Shown here in pieces: positions 44,160 through 57,710 of a stretch of 64,000 bases of DNA. Position 1 is the stretch's first letter; the number at the start of each line of letters is the position of its first letter. Origin of the DNA: Ancistrus triradiatus (Eukaryota > Chordata > Actinopteri > Siluriformes > Loricariidae). The notes below the pieces were generated by a model, which saw nothing but the letters and a program-made list of their open reading frames with translations, did no database searches and was not told the origin of the DNA. The stretch lies in contig JAJAGP010001519.1 of the NCBI GenBank assembly GCA_025084515.1, positions 62,001 to 126,000 of the forward strand, written 5' to 3'. The position numbers and the translations under genes are program-made.

Positions 44160-44640
44160 AGAGCATGATTGTCCCCCCTCCTCACTCCCCTGTGGCCTGT
44201 GCTCCCATTGCATCTAAACATTTTGGGCCTGAGCATGCTTGCACCGTCATGATACTACTTTTTTTCGTGCATTAAAGGCGCACAGCACAGAGGACTTTAT
44301 GCTTGTGACTTTAGGACTTTGTGGCTTTTTTGGAGTCATTTCGGGCGTGCTGACACACAGCCCTCTCATACGTCTTAGATTTATTGATCATATAATGCAG
44401 CAGTTTTTGACTACTAATGCTGCACATCTAAGAAGATTTTTTGCGGAGGCAGCTGATGTTTGATGCTCAAGCATGGTCAGCAATCACCCTACATCGTACT
44501 GTGCCCGAGTCCAACTGAACCACGCCTAAACCCATCTCTTAAGGTGGGCCTGACCACAGTTCAGTGCAGAGCGATTGCACTAGTCACTCGACCCGTACTT
44601 TGTGTCAAACGAGCACCGGGATGGTACAGATCGCCAAAGT
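44160..44640. other. Repeat-like block of unknown class
   Basis: A less AT-rich stretch with gggcctgagcatgcttgcac and gtgcccgagtccaactgaac. It has the look of a fish dispersed repeat, but no terminal repeats or coding family were recognised. Its 74- and 60-codon frames carry no known motif. Confidence 0.3.
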
Positions 44641-46345
44641 GAAAAAGCTGGATAAAAAGTAGTGATTCTGCAATTTTTGCCCTGTTCTTGGCAGAAGGTT
44701 ATTTCAGGAGCAGGGTTCAGGAAGGTTGTAATAAGGAGGAAGATAATGATGACTTGGTGTTACTGTATTCCAGTGTTTCCCAATCTTGGGTAGAACTTCG
44801 TTCTGGTGGTTTACAGGTGAACGGGGAAAAACAAAAACACACTGGAATGGCTTGTTTACTTCTTGACAGCACCTCCCACATGTGTACATGTTCTTGAATC
44901 CTCAAATCTACTGTTGCTGCTAAAGTTAATTAGGATGTAAACACTGCAAGGAGTTCGGTCCAGACCTGTGTTTTCTGGACTGTTGTTGTGGCATTAATTC
45001 AACAGTTGTTACATCATTTAGGTTATCAAGTGATACTTGTAATAATGCTAATAATAATGTGCACATTTGATTATAGCTTTCAGCTACACATGTTAAGGTT
45101 TTCTCTGCGTTAACACTCAGTGGAAGAGCCACACCCATATTAGAAGAAAAAAAAACGACGTAATTGCATAGAAGCCTGGGCCTATTTCTGCAGAGATTAC
45201 CACGTTCCTTTGGCGTTCACCTCTGTCTGACACATGTAGCAGAGCTAACCAAGGTCATGACAAACATCTGATTATGTAAGGACTGCAACCACAGCAGGAT
45301 AAGGTGAAATACATGACCGAACAGCCTTATTAGGTGTACCTTGTGTTTTGTTTCTCAGGTGGTGGATACCTTAAATACAGTGAGTATCATGCTACTCACA
45401 CTGTACAGTTATGTGGTACCTGACCGAACACTCGTACAATGGACCATTACATATGAACTTTAAAAGAACAAAAGCTTAATGTAAAAGCATGCTGTCATTA
45501 ATATCACCATGGTGTGGACAGGGTGTTAAACAAACCTGACAGAACACACTGCATGTGTCTTTACTTTTAAAGCAGTTCATTACTTAAGAATTTAATTGTG
45601 TGATTTATAACTAAGGAAACCTCAGTGATTGGATGAAAGTTTCATTTGTTACAGTGGTGATTGCAGTGGTTTCTGTAAGTTTGGATTCAAATTTTCTAAC
45701 ATGACCAGGTCCAGCTCTTGTGGAGTGTGTTGATTTTGTGGAATGCTGTGACCAATATGCTGGAACTATTCTGTAGTCCTGTTCAGTACAGTAACATATT
45801 TAATAAAAACATTTTTAATGCATCCTTTGTAAAGTAATTATAGTGATGCATTTTAAATGTAAATAGCAACTTCATATAACATTACTGATAGCAATATTAT
45901 TTTGATATTAATACACATTATTCTGAAATGTATAATCTACTTCTTTTAATCTGGTGTTAACTGTTAGAAATGGGGGGAAATAACCTAGAAAAAGAATGGA
46001 CCTTTGTACAGTTCCTCGGAGTCCCCCTACGAGTATCTAATAAAAGCTGTGCAGCCCCCCAGCCCACATATATACAGACCAAAAGAATAAAGTGATTCAT
46101 TGCAAATCTTTATGGTCAAAAATTTACATAAATAATAGCTTCATTCCTTTTCTCTTGGGTTCCATTTCTAGGGTTTTTTTGGCTCCTTTTCTCTTTTGAA
46201 GACAGCTAAACATTTAGCTAAAAATCGAATGTAAGCTTGTTAAGTATTTCGACAAACTCTGAGCACTTCAGAACAGACAAAATCTCGCACACAACCATGA
46301 TGTTTGGCGCCCCCTCGAGGCGGGGGGGAGCCCAGGTTGGGAACC

Positions 46346-46790
46346 ATGGCATTACAGAAATGTGCTGCAAGTTCATCACAACACAGCACTTCAGGAACAT
46401 GCCACAAATTTATCACAACACATTAGAGAAATATGCTGCAGGTTCACACAACATGATAGAGAAACATGCTGCAAATAGACCAAGCGACAATGGAAGTGTT
46501 TCCAGTGGACTCATAAAACTGATGAACACGCCTGGACACGTGACTCATGACATTATTGAAGTCAACTATCCATCACCGGTGAGCTAAAATGAACTAAATT
46601 GGGAGTTGATTTATTTTAACATTGGGATTACATGATTTGGATATTATTGCAGATATCTGCTGTTAATCTAGCACTTGCTTATTAACCTGTCAAGCCAAAT
46701 ACCATGACAAAATGTTATTTGTAGTGTAATTAATTTGCAGCAGGTTTCGGTAATGTTTTGTGAATTTGCAGCGTGTTTCTGTAGCATTGT
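46346..46790. repeat. Foldback minisatellite
   Basis: About 3.5 imperfect units of 33-36 bp (gaaatatgctgcaggttcac-like, with cacaacacatta) occur at 46357-46470. A 1.5-unit inverted arm lies at 46733-46788 (ttgcagcaggtttcggtaat, cagcgtgtttctgtagcatt). The arms are separated by about 260 bp of unrelated sequence. Confidence 0.6.
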
Positions 46791-47384
46791 TGGAATTAAG
46801 ATGTTTTTTCTTGATTTGTTTTGCTCATGTATAAAATGGAAGAGCTTGTGTTTTGTCTTTCTCCATGTGTTTTCTTAAGCAGCATGTTGAGCTCTCAGGG
46901 CCACCATATATTTGCCTCTGTAGGGATATTAGGTACATACATTGATTAAGGAAGTCTTTTGGGTCGTAGCACTGTTCTGGGAAGGCTGCAATTAAAATGT
47001 CTAATCTTTAAAATCAAACGATAGGGCTTAAACTATAGATAGGGCTTATTACTCTAGAAATTACATCAGGAAATGCCACAAAAAACTGCCCCAAGGCCAG
47101 CATGCTCTCTGCAATCTGGCTGCTATGATTATAGGTTGTAGCCAGTGTATAACAAAGACAATACACAGCAGTTTTAGTTCTGCTTTGAGCACAATCCTAT
47201 TTTTTTGTGTCTGTGTAAATGTTCTGAATGTGAACATGGAAACAACTCTGCCGGGTAGTGTCCATAAAAAAAAAAGACCTGAAATAAGGATCTGAAACCC
47301 ATTACGGAAACTTCAGCACATTCAGCGGAGTACCTCTTTCTTTTGTGTTTTCGTGTGCTAGGAAGAAGAGGAGTCACTGACATC

Positions 47385-47517
47385 ATGCCTTTGGTAATGA
47401 GGAACATCGAGCCGCGGCACCTGTGTCGCCAGACCCTGCCCACATCCGTAAAGAGCGAGCTGGAATGTGTGACAAACATCACTCTGGCCAATATCATTCG
47501 CCAACTTGGTTCCCTCA
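47385..47517 (+). CDS. wasf2: WASF2 coding exon 1
   Basis: 44 codons plus one base, leaving in phase 1 at CCCTCA|GTGAGT. The exon begins at about 47362 after TGTGCTAG, giving 23 bp of 5' UTR before the ATG. Encodes the start of the WAVE homology domain. Confidence 0.95.
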
Positions 47518-50500
47518 GTGAGTGCCTCCTCCTCCTGCAGGCTCTTGACATAGTTTTGGTAAGGTTAGGTAAAAATGGGAATGGCTTACTGCATGTGTGT
47601 GCATGTCTTGTGTCACAGGCAAGTTTGCAGAGGATTTGTTTGGTGAGCTGTTTGTCGAGGCCAGCATGTTTGCAGAGAGGGTGAACACACTTAGTGATAG
47701 AGTGGACAAACTGCAAGTGAAAGTCACTCAGCTGGACCCTAAAGAGGAAGAGGGTAAAAGAAATTGAACATCACTCATAACTCTCAATAAAAGTGCTGGT
47801 GGTGGAGTCTGTAACAGGTTTTGCTGATTTGGAACCAAGAACCAGTGATATCAGGGGCTTCAGGATGTGTTGTGTAGTCGCTGACATTCAGCTCGGAGCT
47901 CCTGTTCTCATTACATTTCGATACCAAGTACCAACCACGTTCAGTGCTTTAACAATTTGATTGAAATCCTCACTGTGTCTAACACAAAGCTGTAATTAAA
48001 GTAAAAGAGTACCGTATTTTTCGGACCATAAGGCGCACTTAAAATCCTTTAACTTTCTCAAAAATCGACAGTGCACCTTAAAATGCGGTGCGTCTAATGT
48101 ATGAATTAATTCTGGTTGTGCTTTCTGACCTAGAACCGATTGTAGCTGGTACAAACGGCTCCTCATAAATCTGTCAAAATGTTTTAGTGCACGGCCTTGG
48201 TAAGTTTTTACGAAGCTTACGGCCACCGTAGTGGCGCAGCATAGCGGAGTAATACGGTATGTTGCTTCAGCATTAGGGTACGTGCAAATTCATTCATTCA
48301 TTTTCGAAGCGGATTTCAAACTCAACGCTATCAGTCACGCAGTACAACACCATGGTCATAGAGCAGCTTGCGAGAGAATTCAACATTAACGAATCCCAAT
48401 GATAAGGAAGTGGAGGAAGCAAGAAGACGCCCTGCGCCAGGTAAAGACCAAACTGAGCTTCCGACGGAACTTAAGAGCTTTGTTTCATTTCATGCGTCTT
48501 ATAACCCGGTGCGCTTTATGTATGAAAATAGATCCGTTAGCAGGGGATCGTTGATATCGCGCTTTGTAACCCGGTGCGATTTATGGTCCGGAAAATACGG
48601 TAATTAATAAACATGAAAGTATAAGACAATTTGTAAGAATTACAATCAGAAATTCATTCATTTATTCATTTTCTTATCCGCTTAATCCTCTACAGGGTCG
48701 CGGGAAAGCTGTCAGCATAGGGCACAAGGCAGGAACAACCCTAGTTTTTTTTTTTTAAGTTTATTTATAATATAGTGAATTGTAAATGTGGTTGTTCCAA
48801 AAAGATTGTTGAAAACCGAAAATGACCGAAAATGATTCCCATGAGGAATGTAAACTGAATTAAACCGCTCCTTATATAGTGGAGCTTATAATAAATAATA
48901 AGTACATTAATGTTTAAAACACTACATGAACCTACAGTTGGTCAAAATCATTAACAAAAAGGCTTATTGTATAATAGTGTTGAAAAATCTCATGCAATTT
49001 AGTGAGTAATGGATTGAGTGAAAAGTGAAAGCACAGTTACTGTATTGGTCAAAGCTGCTACAGCTATGCAGCCTGTGTTCTGGAGCATTAAGTTCCTGTT
49101 TCCATTTCTGTTGGCAGTCAATGCAACCCTTGTTTAGAACCCATGGAGACTTATTTGCACTAAGAATACAGTACTGTAGATGTAAAAATAAAGAAAAAAA
49201 AATCTTCTCTGAGCAACCACTGTTGTGAATTTGAGTCACACGACTCAAATGGCAAGAACCAAAATTTTTCTAGTCAAAATGCATCGAGAACAAGGTGGTC
49301 AAGAAACGGGGGTACCACTGTATCTTTATAGCCTACATGGCCATGTTTTTCGCTGACAAAGCTGATGCAGTAGCTAGAGGGAAAGGTTAAGTTATTTTAT
49401 TCCGATGCACCGCAGCTTGGGGAAAGCCCTGGAAGAGTTCACGCTTTTCTAACTTAACTTCCTTAAGCAAAAAGCATTTGCCTGTAATGTGATCATTCAT
49501 AATTATTACATGTATAATCCTTCTGGTGTTTTAATCATTATCATTTTCTAATATCGCACTTAAAGGGATGAGAATGTATCGGACATGTTGAGCCGATGTC
49601 TGATTCGTTTAATAATGTTAGTTTCAGAGTATGGGATGAGGTCGTCACTGGTATCACAGCTAATTGCCAGGTGGGATAACTGGTATAAATAAGGTTGTAC
49701 TGTTCATTGTTTGTGAAACTGCGGTTTGCTGCATGTGCATTTTTGTATCCGTTTACATCTACAGTGCTGTCTTTGGAGAAATAAACTTATCTCCGTCTCC
49801 TTCCGCTCCCTGTTTGCTGCAGTTCAGCCGTCATGACAACAGCTTGAGACACTATTTTTGTCATAGCCATTAAAATTAGACATGGACAGAGCAACAGGGT
49901 TTCGGAGAGTATTGTTGAATAAGTGAAGTTAAATGCTGTAACTGTTCCAAAGAATAAACTACCTTTTCCTTACCTGCAATTGCAGCAAATTAAATAGGAG
50001 CTAACAATAATTAGATTTTTTTGCTCGCAATAACAGCTAACTTAAAATATATTCCATTATCTTTGATATCTTTGTGCTGTTTATAGAAGATAAGTGATTT
50101 GACTGTTGGTTAAGCTCTTCAAGACCATTTTGATTTTCATATTTATGCCTGTGATTTCTGCTTTTGCTTATCTAATGGTATGGCTCATAAACAGGTAAAA
50201 ACATGAAAACATAAAAACATGCTACATAAAAGTTCATTGCATACCCTAACAGTCTCCAGCACCAGCACTTTCTTATTCTAAGAGAAATCCCATATATATA
50301 AGTCCTTCTTTTCATATGAGTATCAATGGCAATACAGGGCTATTATCCCAAGGAGTAATTGTGCCTGATTATTCATTGTGTGTTTTGTCTTTTTCATTGC
50401 TCCACTCACTTGCTTCATTGTTCTCTTGTCACTTTTAGTTTCTCTGCAGGCAATCACCACTCGCAAAGCTTTCCGCTCTAACCTGATTCAGGATCAGCAA

Positions 50501-53500
50501 CTGTTTATTCGGCCCTCGCTGCCTCAGCCAGTGCAAGACACCTACCTGATATGTAACCAGCCACCTCCACTAAACATCCTCAGTGTTTACAGGTACAAAG
50601 ACAGGTTTTTTTGTTTTTGTTTTTTTTCATTAACACAGCAGGGAAATGTGTTAATGTATGTCTTAGTTTACTATACTGATCACTGAAAGGTTTCTGAACA
50701 TGAGAAACAAAATTATATCTGATGTCCTTAAGTTGGTGTTTACATTTTTATGTTAGAATAAGTGTTTAATTACATTATTTCACATTTTTATCTAATATGA
50801 CAAAACACTGGTTCATTGTTACAAGTACGTGCCATTTAATGACTGTGTTACATTTAGTGAAACAGGATCGAAATGAACATTAACCGGATATTACCATTGT
50901 CACATAGTTTAGTTACTTTTCACATAGTGTTTTCTTTTAAACATGAATTAAAATGCAATATAGAAAGTACAGTACTGTACAATGCAGTAATTCCTCTTTG
51001 TATCTTTTCTGAAACTTGAAACACAAAAACAAAGGAATGCTACTGTTGTTTTTTGTCTGCGATTCTCTTTTGTCAGCAGGTGTTGCAAGGGTTTTCTCTT
51101 ACTAGTTTTCTGTCATTCAGCTGTCAATAAGATGTATACAAGACAGATTTTTGTTTCCTATTATAATTCTTAAGACCTTGGCCAATAAAGCAAACTGACG
51201 TTGATTAGATGGATGTTGAACCGTACATGCCTGTACATTTACAGCTCTATGTCCACTAGGGCCAGATAGTGTCCCAGTCACCTTAATTTTCCATTTCGGA
51301 GCTTTGTTTAAACAATAATCAAGATTTAAGTACACACAGGTAGTTGTCTGTCCTGTTTTTTCTCTTTAAGGAAAGAAAACAAACAAAAAAAATTTTGTTC
51401 ACTTTGTCTGTTTGATGAGTGTGGCAGCCATGGTTGTTTTATACACTATATTGCCCAAAGTATTCCTATACCCATCCAAATTATTGAATTCAGGTGGCCA
51501 GAGGTGTATAAAATCAAACACCTAGGCATGCAGACTGCTTCTACAAACATTTGTGAATGAATGGGTTGCTCTCAGAAACTCGGTGAATTCCAGCATGGTA
51601 CTGTGATAGGATGCCACCTGTGCAAAAAGTCCAGTCGTGAAATTTCCTCTCAACTAAATATTCCTCAGTCAACTGTCAGTGGTATTCTAACAAAGTGGAA
51701 GCGAACAGGAACGACAGTAACTCATCCACAAAGTGGTAGGCCAGGTAAAATGACAGAGCGGGGTCAGCGGATGCTGAGGCACATAGTACACAGAAGTCAC
51801 ATGCTTTCTACAGAGTCAATCGGTACACATATCCAAACTTCACGTGGCCTTCAGATTAGCTCAAGAACAGTGCGTAGAGAGCTTCATGAAATGGGTTTCC
51901 ATGGCCGAGCAGCTGCGTCCAAGCCTTACATCACCAAGTGCAATGCAAAGCGTCGGATGCAGTGGGGTAAAGCATATCGCCACTGGACTGTAGAGCAGTT
52001 GACACACGTTCTCTGGAGTGACAAATCACGCTTCTCTGTCTGACAATCTGATGGACGAGTATGGGTTTGGTGATTGCCAGGAGAACAGTACTTGTCTGAC
52101 TGCATTGTGCCAAATGTAAAGTTTGGTGGAGGGGGATTATGGTGTGGGGTCGTTTTTCAGGAGTTTGGCACCAGCCCCTTGACTGGCCTGCACAGAGTCC
52201 TGATCTCAGCCTGATAGAACACCTTTGGGATGAATTAGAGCGGAGACTGTGAGCCAGGCATTGTTGTCTGACCACACAAATGCACTTCTGGAAGAATGGT
52301 CAAAAATTCATATTAAACACACTCCTGAACCTTGTGGAAAGCCTTCCCAGAAGAGTTGAAGGTGTTCTATCTGCAGAGGGTGAGCCGACATCATATTAAA
52401 CGCTATGGGTTATGCATGTGAAAGCAGACGAGCGAGTACTTTTGGCAATGTAGTGTAGGTGGCATAGGAATGATACACTAATAAAACCAATAACCATAAG
52501 ACCATTGTCATGTCCCAAATGTGGTTTAAATGTGCAGCTGTTGGGTGTCAATAAATGTAGTGTTAATGATTTGTGATATGGTGTTGATCAGACATTATGA
52601 CAAAATGGAAGAGAAGCCAATAAGTCTTAAAGTGAGAAAATTGTTGTGTTGGCAAATTATATTAGCGTTGCTAAATTGCTGTTATAGTTGGGTACAGTAA
52701 GAAGGTTATCTTGAAGGAACATGGAGAGCATGGGTCAGTAAAGGACAAAACGATTTCTAGAAGAGAGCAAATGTTCTACAAAAGAGGAAACATTTCTGTC
52801 AAAGAGCAAGTCTGATGGGTTTAAAACAGTGCAAGGGCACATGTGAAGCAGCTCGTGTTTAGAGCCGTTTCCAAAATAGCCATGAAAGTATGTCACAAAA
52901 GCATAAAGGCTCCAGGAGTGACCTATACATCACTGATAATCCACTGATGGCCGGTGCGGTGTCTAGGCATGCATACAGTTTATGTATTGGTCATTATGAC
53001 AAAAAAGCCTTCTGAGCAGTACAAGTTTTGTATATTTATTTTCAAGATTTTCCATTGTGGAGTTGAGGCACCATGTCAGTGTTTTTCTGAACTGGTAGAA
53101 CATGATTGAAGTATGGTCCCTTTAATTATGACCTACTCATTATCAGTTGATACATAAACGTATCAGAGATGCTGCTGAATACGTGACCAGCTGGGCAGAA
53201 GAGGCAAAACGCTCTGCACTAGAGTGCAACGAAACAATAATAATTATTATAATAAGCTGCTAGTATATAAATAAGCAGTTAACATGGGAATCTGTAAAAA
53301 TGATTAAATATTAAAAAATGCTAGTTGGGGTTCGGTGAAGTATTGAATACCGTAAATGTGCTGTACAGTGTTTGCAGTTTTGGGTCTGTTTACAGCCGCT
53401 ACATCCAGAGTTAAAAGGCAGATATTTATTTCATGTTATAGTTTGTTATAATGTAAGACCTCAGACGTTGATGAGAATGACGTTAAATGGTGCATAACTG

Positions 53501-56500
53501 TATAGTCCAGTCTCCACTGGTACACACAGAGTAAACAGTCATACAGTGTAGCCCTACACCAGTGCTATCTAGGGTCAAATGTTAATTTTGTTGTTTAAAT
53601 TTGCCCTGTATATGTGTCTGTCACAGGGAGGATGGAAAGGAGGCCCTCAAATTCTACACTGACCCCTCTTATTTCTTTGACTTATGGAAAGAGCAGATGC
53701 TCCAAGACACCAAAGACATCATGAAGGAAAAACGAAAACATAGGGTGAGACTTAAACCCAAGGGAACCTCAGCATCCTGTGACGTGTCAAAACATGATCG
53801 ATATATTTAAGTATTCTCTCTTTTTGCCTGTAGAAGGAGAAAAGAGAAAATCCAAACCGAAGCAACTTAAACCCTCGCAAGATCAAAACCCGTAAAGAAG
53901 AATGGGAACGCCTGAAGATGGGAGAAGAGTTTGTTGTTCCTAAACCTGATCATGGGTAAGTAAAAGCATAAGCCCTAATTGGTACATGACAGAATGTTTG
54001 GTGGAGTCTTCTGAAATGATGTCAATACTTTATTGTATTTTCTTTTCTTTAGTCTTCCCATTGATGGGCTCAATGGCAGCATTGGGTCAGGTGATGACGT
54101 GGGTATGACTGACTCCGAACTAGACCAGAGCACTGCCTCCTACAGTTATGATCCTGGCTCCCCTCTCCCACCTCCAATAATGGATAATGAAGACTTCCTG
54201 CCACCTCCTCCTCCAGATATGTCGTAAGATACAACTTTCAGTAAATAAATGAAAATGGTTTAAATAGCAACAGGCAGTTAAATAAGCTACAAGGTGTAGA
54301 GAGCCGAAAGGTAATTAATGGTGTTAAAAACTAAACAAACAAACAAGGTGTAGAGAGCTTAAATTTCTACCCAGGAAGAGCGTTAGACAAAAAGTGCTCA
54401 GCTTCAGTGCATAGAAATAAGGAATAAAAAGGATGAAGGAAGCCATGCCTGTGCTGAGCTACAGATACAGGTCCTGTTGTGATGGAAATCTTGTTTCCTT
54501 GTAGGTACACTGATACACCAAGTGCAGTCTCACCCCAGAGGCCAATAAGCATAATAAGTCCCAGTCACCCTCCTCCCGCTCCTCCAATGACCGCAACATC
54601 CCCTACTGGTCGCCCTTCGGTGGCCCCACCTGTAGCCCCGCCTCCACCCCCGCCTATGGGAATGATTCCACCCCCTCCTCCGCCTGGATTTGATGCTCCT
54701 CCTGCTCCTCCCCCTCCTGCCTTTCCTGGTGGTCCTACTTCGATACCTCCTCCACCTACTATGGCCGGCATTCCCTCTCCACCTCCTGGTGCTGGAGGAC
54801 CACCGCCTCCACCTCCACCCCCTCCACCACCAGGTCCCCCACCATGCTTTGCTCCATCTGCTCCAGCCCCTCCTACTTCAGGTGGGGTTCCAACGTCCAC
54901 GGCCCCCAAAGCCCAGCCTGCTCCGGTCAGCGATGGGCGCAGCGATCTTCTGGCAGCTATTCGCCAAGGTAGGTCGCCGTTTCACTTAAATAGTCACTGC
55001 ATGTGTCTGATCCAAGAGCTCTGTCTAGTGAATCGGCATATCATTGGGTTAGTCGAATGCTCAGACTATTGTTTTGCTGTCATGATGTCAACTGTTTAAA
55101 GCAGTGCTTCCCAAAATGGGAGGCGATATGAGCAAATATGAGGCAGCAAGGCAAATGAATGAGGCAGGTTAGAGCGCTGCTAGCATACGATTTTGAAAAG
55201 TTTTTGAGAGGGCTCCCAGATGAACATAAGCCCACACCAGTCACTGAAAAGGTGTGGGATTAGAGGTGTCATTTTTGCAGTGCTAATGTTCAGGTTTAGG
55301 TTTTCTTGCTCAGGGACCTGGTTATGTTTTAAAGCCATTTTTGTGCAGAGAGGCAATTTTGAGACGATATATTAAAAGCAGTTTGGATGCAAAAAACATG
55401 CATGTGTATCAGAGTGGGAGACCTCACAAAAAATATTCTCTACCAAAGGGGCCACTGCAGAAAATGTTTGGGAGCCACTGATTTAAAGCATGTTAGCTGT
55501 AGCCAGTAACTGTTTAGAGCTATGTTCTAAAAACCCCAGACCGAATTCTGAATCTGTCTGAGCATAACACTGATAATTAATGATGAGCTGGATAAATGTG
55601 CAGTCCTGTGCAAAAGTCTTAGGCTACAATTAGCTTGGACATAGCACTGTTTTAGCAATGATGTAATGACCATATATAATTATTGCTCAGGCACTTTATT
55701 AGAATACAATCAGAAAATACAGGGCATTTGTATGAAGTATTATAAAAACTGAATTTTTTAAGAAAAAAGCTGCCGTAGGCACCAGTGGCAAGTATTTGGT
55801 GTGACCTCCCCTTACACCTGAGCAATAACAGCATCTGGCAGCTTCATCTGGATGCCAAGTTGACCCTTCTACAGTCTGATGAACTTTGATTAGGAATGGT
55901 CTTTTTGGAAGCGTAGCAGCGTCTCCACTTTTTCAGAAGAGGAACAGGGTGAAAAGGTTAAGATGTGCTATAGCTCACAAAGATTGGAATGAAGATCAGT
56001 TAAAAGAGTGACAATCCAAGTTTGAAAGTTTTGGTTCCAGGTGTCAACAATTTATGTATGGTCATTGTACTATTGCTAAAACAGCAAATCTAATGGTGGC
56101 CTAAGAGTTTTGCACAGTACTGTATATGCAATGAGGGGAGCAACTAGGCTTAGTTTATTTAAGGCCATTTAAGGCATTTTAAAGATGGAAGTCAGTTTTC
56201 TTAAGCTCATCATTTCTCATGGAGTTTTGGGGCTTTTAACGATGTTCTGTAGATGTAACTAGGGCTGCAACAACGTATCGATAAAATTGATAATAATCGA
56301 TTATTAAAAGCGTCGACAACGAATTTCATTATCGATTCGTTGTGTTGCATGATTTATGTGTCCCCCGCTTTATCATATCCGCTTACGTTACTTGCGGTCA
56401 GCGCTGGAAAAAAACACGAGCGATTGAACGGAGTGAGGCGGAGCCGGCGCGGACGTGGAATCTTCAAAATAAGTTAGCGTTAAGGCTATGTCCACACGTA

Positions 56501-57659
56501 CACGGGTATTTTCTAAACGGGGGTTTTCAAATTCGTTTATAAAAAACAAACCGTCCACACAAGCACTGTTTAAACAAAAAACTTCGTCCACATGAAAACG
56601 CAAAAACACACACAGTCGCTGTCAAGAGCAGAGCCAAACCAGCAGTCCTACATGCCGGCGAAGCAGCTCACTCAACGACAACAGCAATGTCCTATGCATA
56701 CGAACTTTTTCTCGCCATTGTTCTTCAACAACCACTTTTTTTGAAAGCTGTCCCACCAACGAGAGGTCCGACCGGGTCTCGTCCAAAACCGGCGACGCTG
56801 GGGGCGGGAACTGCTTCGTGGGTGTGATGGATATAGTAGTGACCTCCGTAGTGCATTCTGACGCCTCTGTTCTTCAGTGTAATGAAAAAGTAATAATTGT
56901 AAATTTACTTGTAGATTTGTAACAAGTTCGGTCAGCAGTGTTATAGCTGGCACTATTTTGGCTACGTCCGCTATTGCACAAAATCGCCTCATGTAAACAA
57001 AGGAGATAACAGTGCACAAAGTGACGTTACAGGCAAGAAACTCTGTTTTCCCCAGTCCACTCGGCAACACTGAAAACGGAGTTTCTGAAAATCTTCACAC
57101 TGGAAGGAGTTTTGCAAAGAAAAGGTCCGTTTTCAGTGACCTAAAACATCGTTGTCGTGTGGACGAACTGTCAAAAACGCATATAAAAAGCTACGTGTTT
57201 TAAAAATACCCGTGTTCGTGTGGACAGGGCCATAGTCTCTAAAAAGAGAGCCAGCTTTAGCCTGGAGCATGTTGACATAACATTTTTGGATTGCAATGCA
57301 AAGTTCCTAAAGAAAGGGAGTGAATGAGTTTGTATGTAGTGTTTGCATCAGAGATGCACTTATTTTTCTTTATTATTTAATTTGTTATTTTAATTTATTA
57401 ATTAATTTAATTTATTATTATTCATTTATTGTAAGCACTTATTTGCTCTGTTATTTAATGTTATATTTCTGAATAAAGACATGGAAAGCTTTTTTTTTTT
57501 TTGTTTGTTTGTTTTTTTTTTCTTTTTCTTTTTTTTCATCGATTAATCAAAAAAATAATCGACCGATTAATCGATTATTAAAATAATCGTTTGTTGCAGC
57601 CCTAGATGTAACAGATGTACTGCCTGTGGATTTCTCCTTTTCAAGAGTCTACTAAACTA

Positions 57660-57710
<51 letters not shown>

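Larger units (their letters stand above)
42680..47361 (+). other. wasf2: Probable WASF2 intron 1
   Basis: Assumes exon 1 ends near 42679. Contains a hAT-type MITE (43392-43983), a foldback minisatellite (46346-46790), an unassigned repeat-like block at 44160-44640 and otherwise AT-rich DNA. Confidence 0.45.
47754..50438 (+). other. wasf2: WASF2 intron with two transposon remnants
   Basis: Contains TIR elements at 48012-48600 and 48770-49320 and a SINE piece at about 48660-48755. 49321-50438 shows nothing else. Confidence 0.85.
50593..53626 (+). other. wasf2: WASF2 intron with Tc1-like element and dispersed repeats
   Basis: Holds repeat-family copies at 51040-51245 and 53395-53505 and a Tc1-like element at 51444-52455. 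52460-53390 has no recognised feature. Confidence 0.85.

Noticed and set aside
46237..46587. 116-codon frame with repeated HFRN/LEKYA-like units
   Set aside because: It is a translation of the minisatellite arm at 46357-46470.
48368..48607. 79-codon frame as a possible gene
   Set aside because: It lies inside a TIR element and runs through its terminal repeat; no family motif was recognised.
54565..54909. Minus-strand glycine-rich 114-codon frame
   Set aside because: It is the antisense shadow of the WASF2 proline-rich exon.
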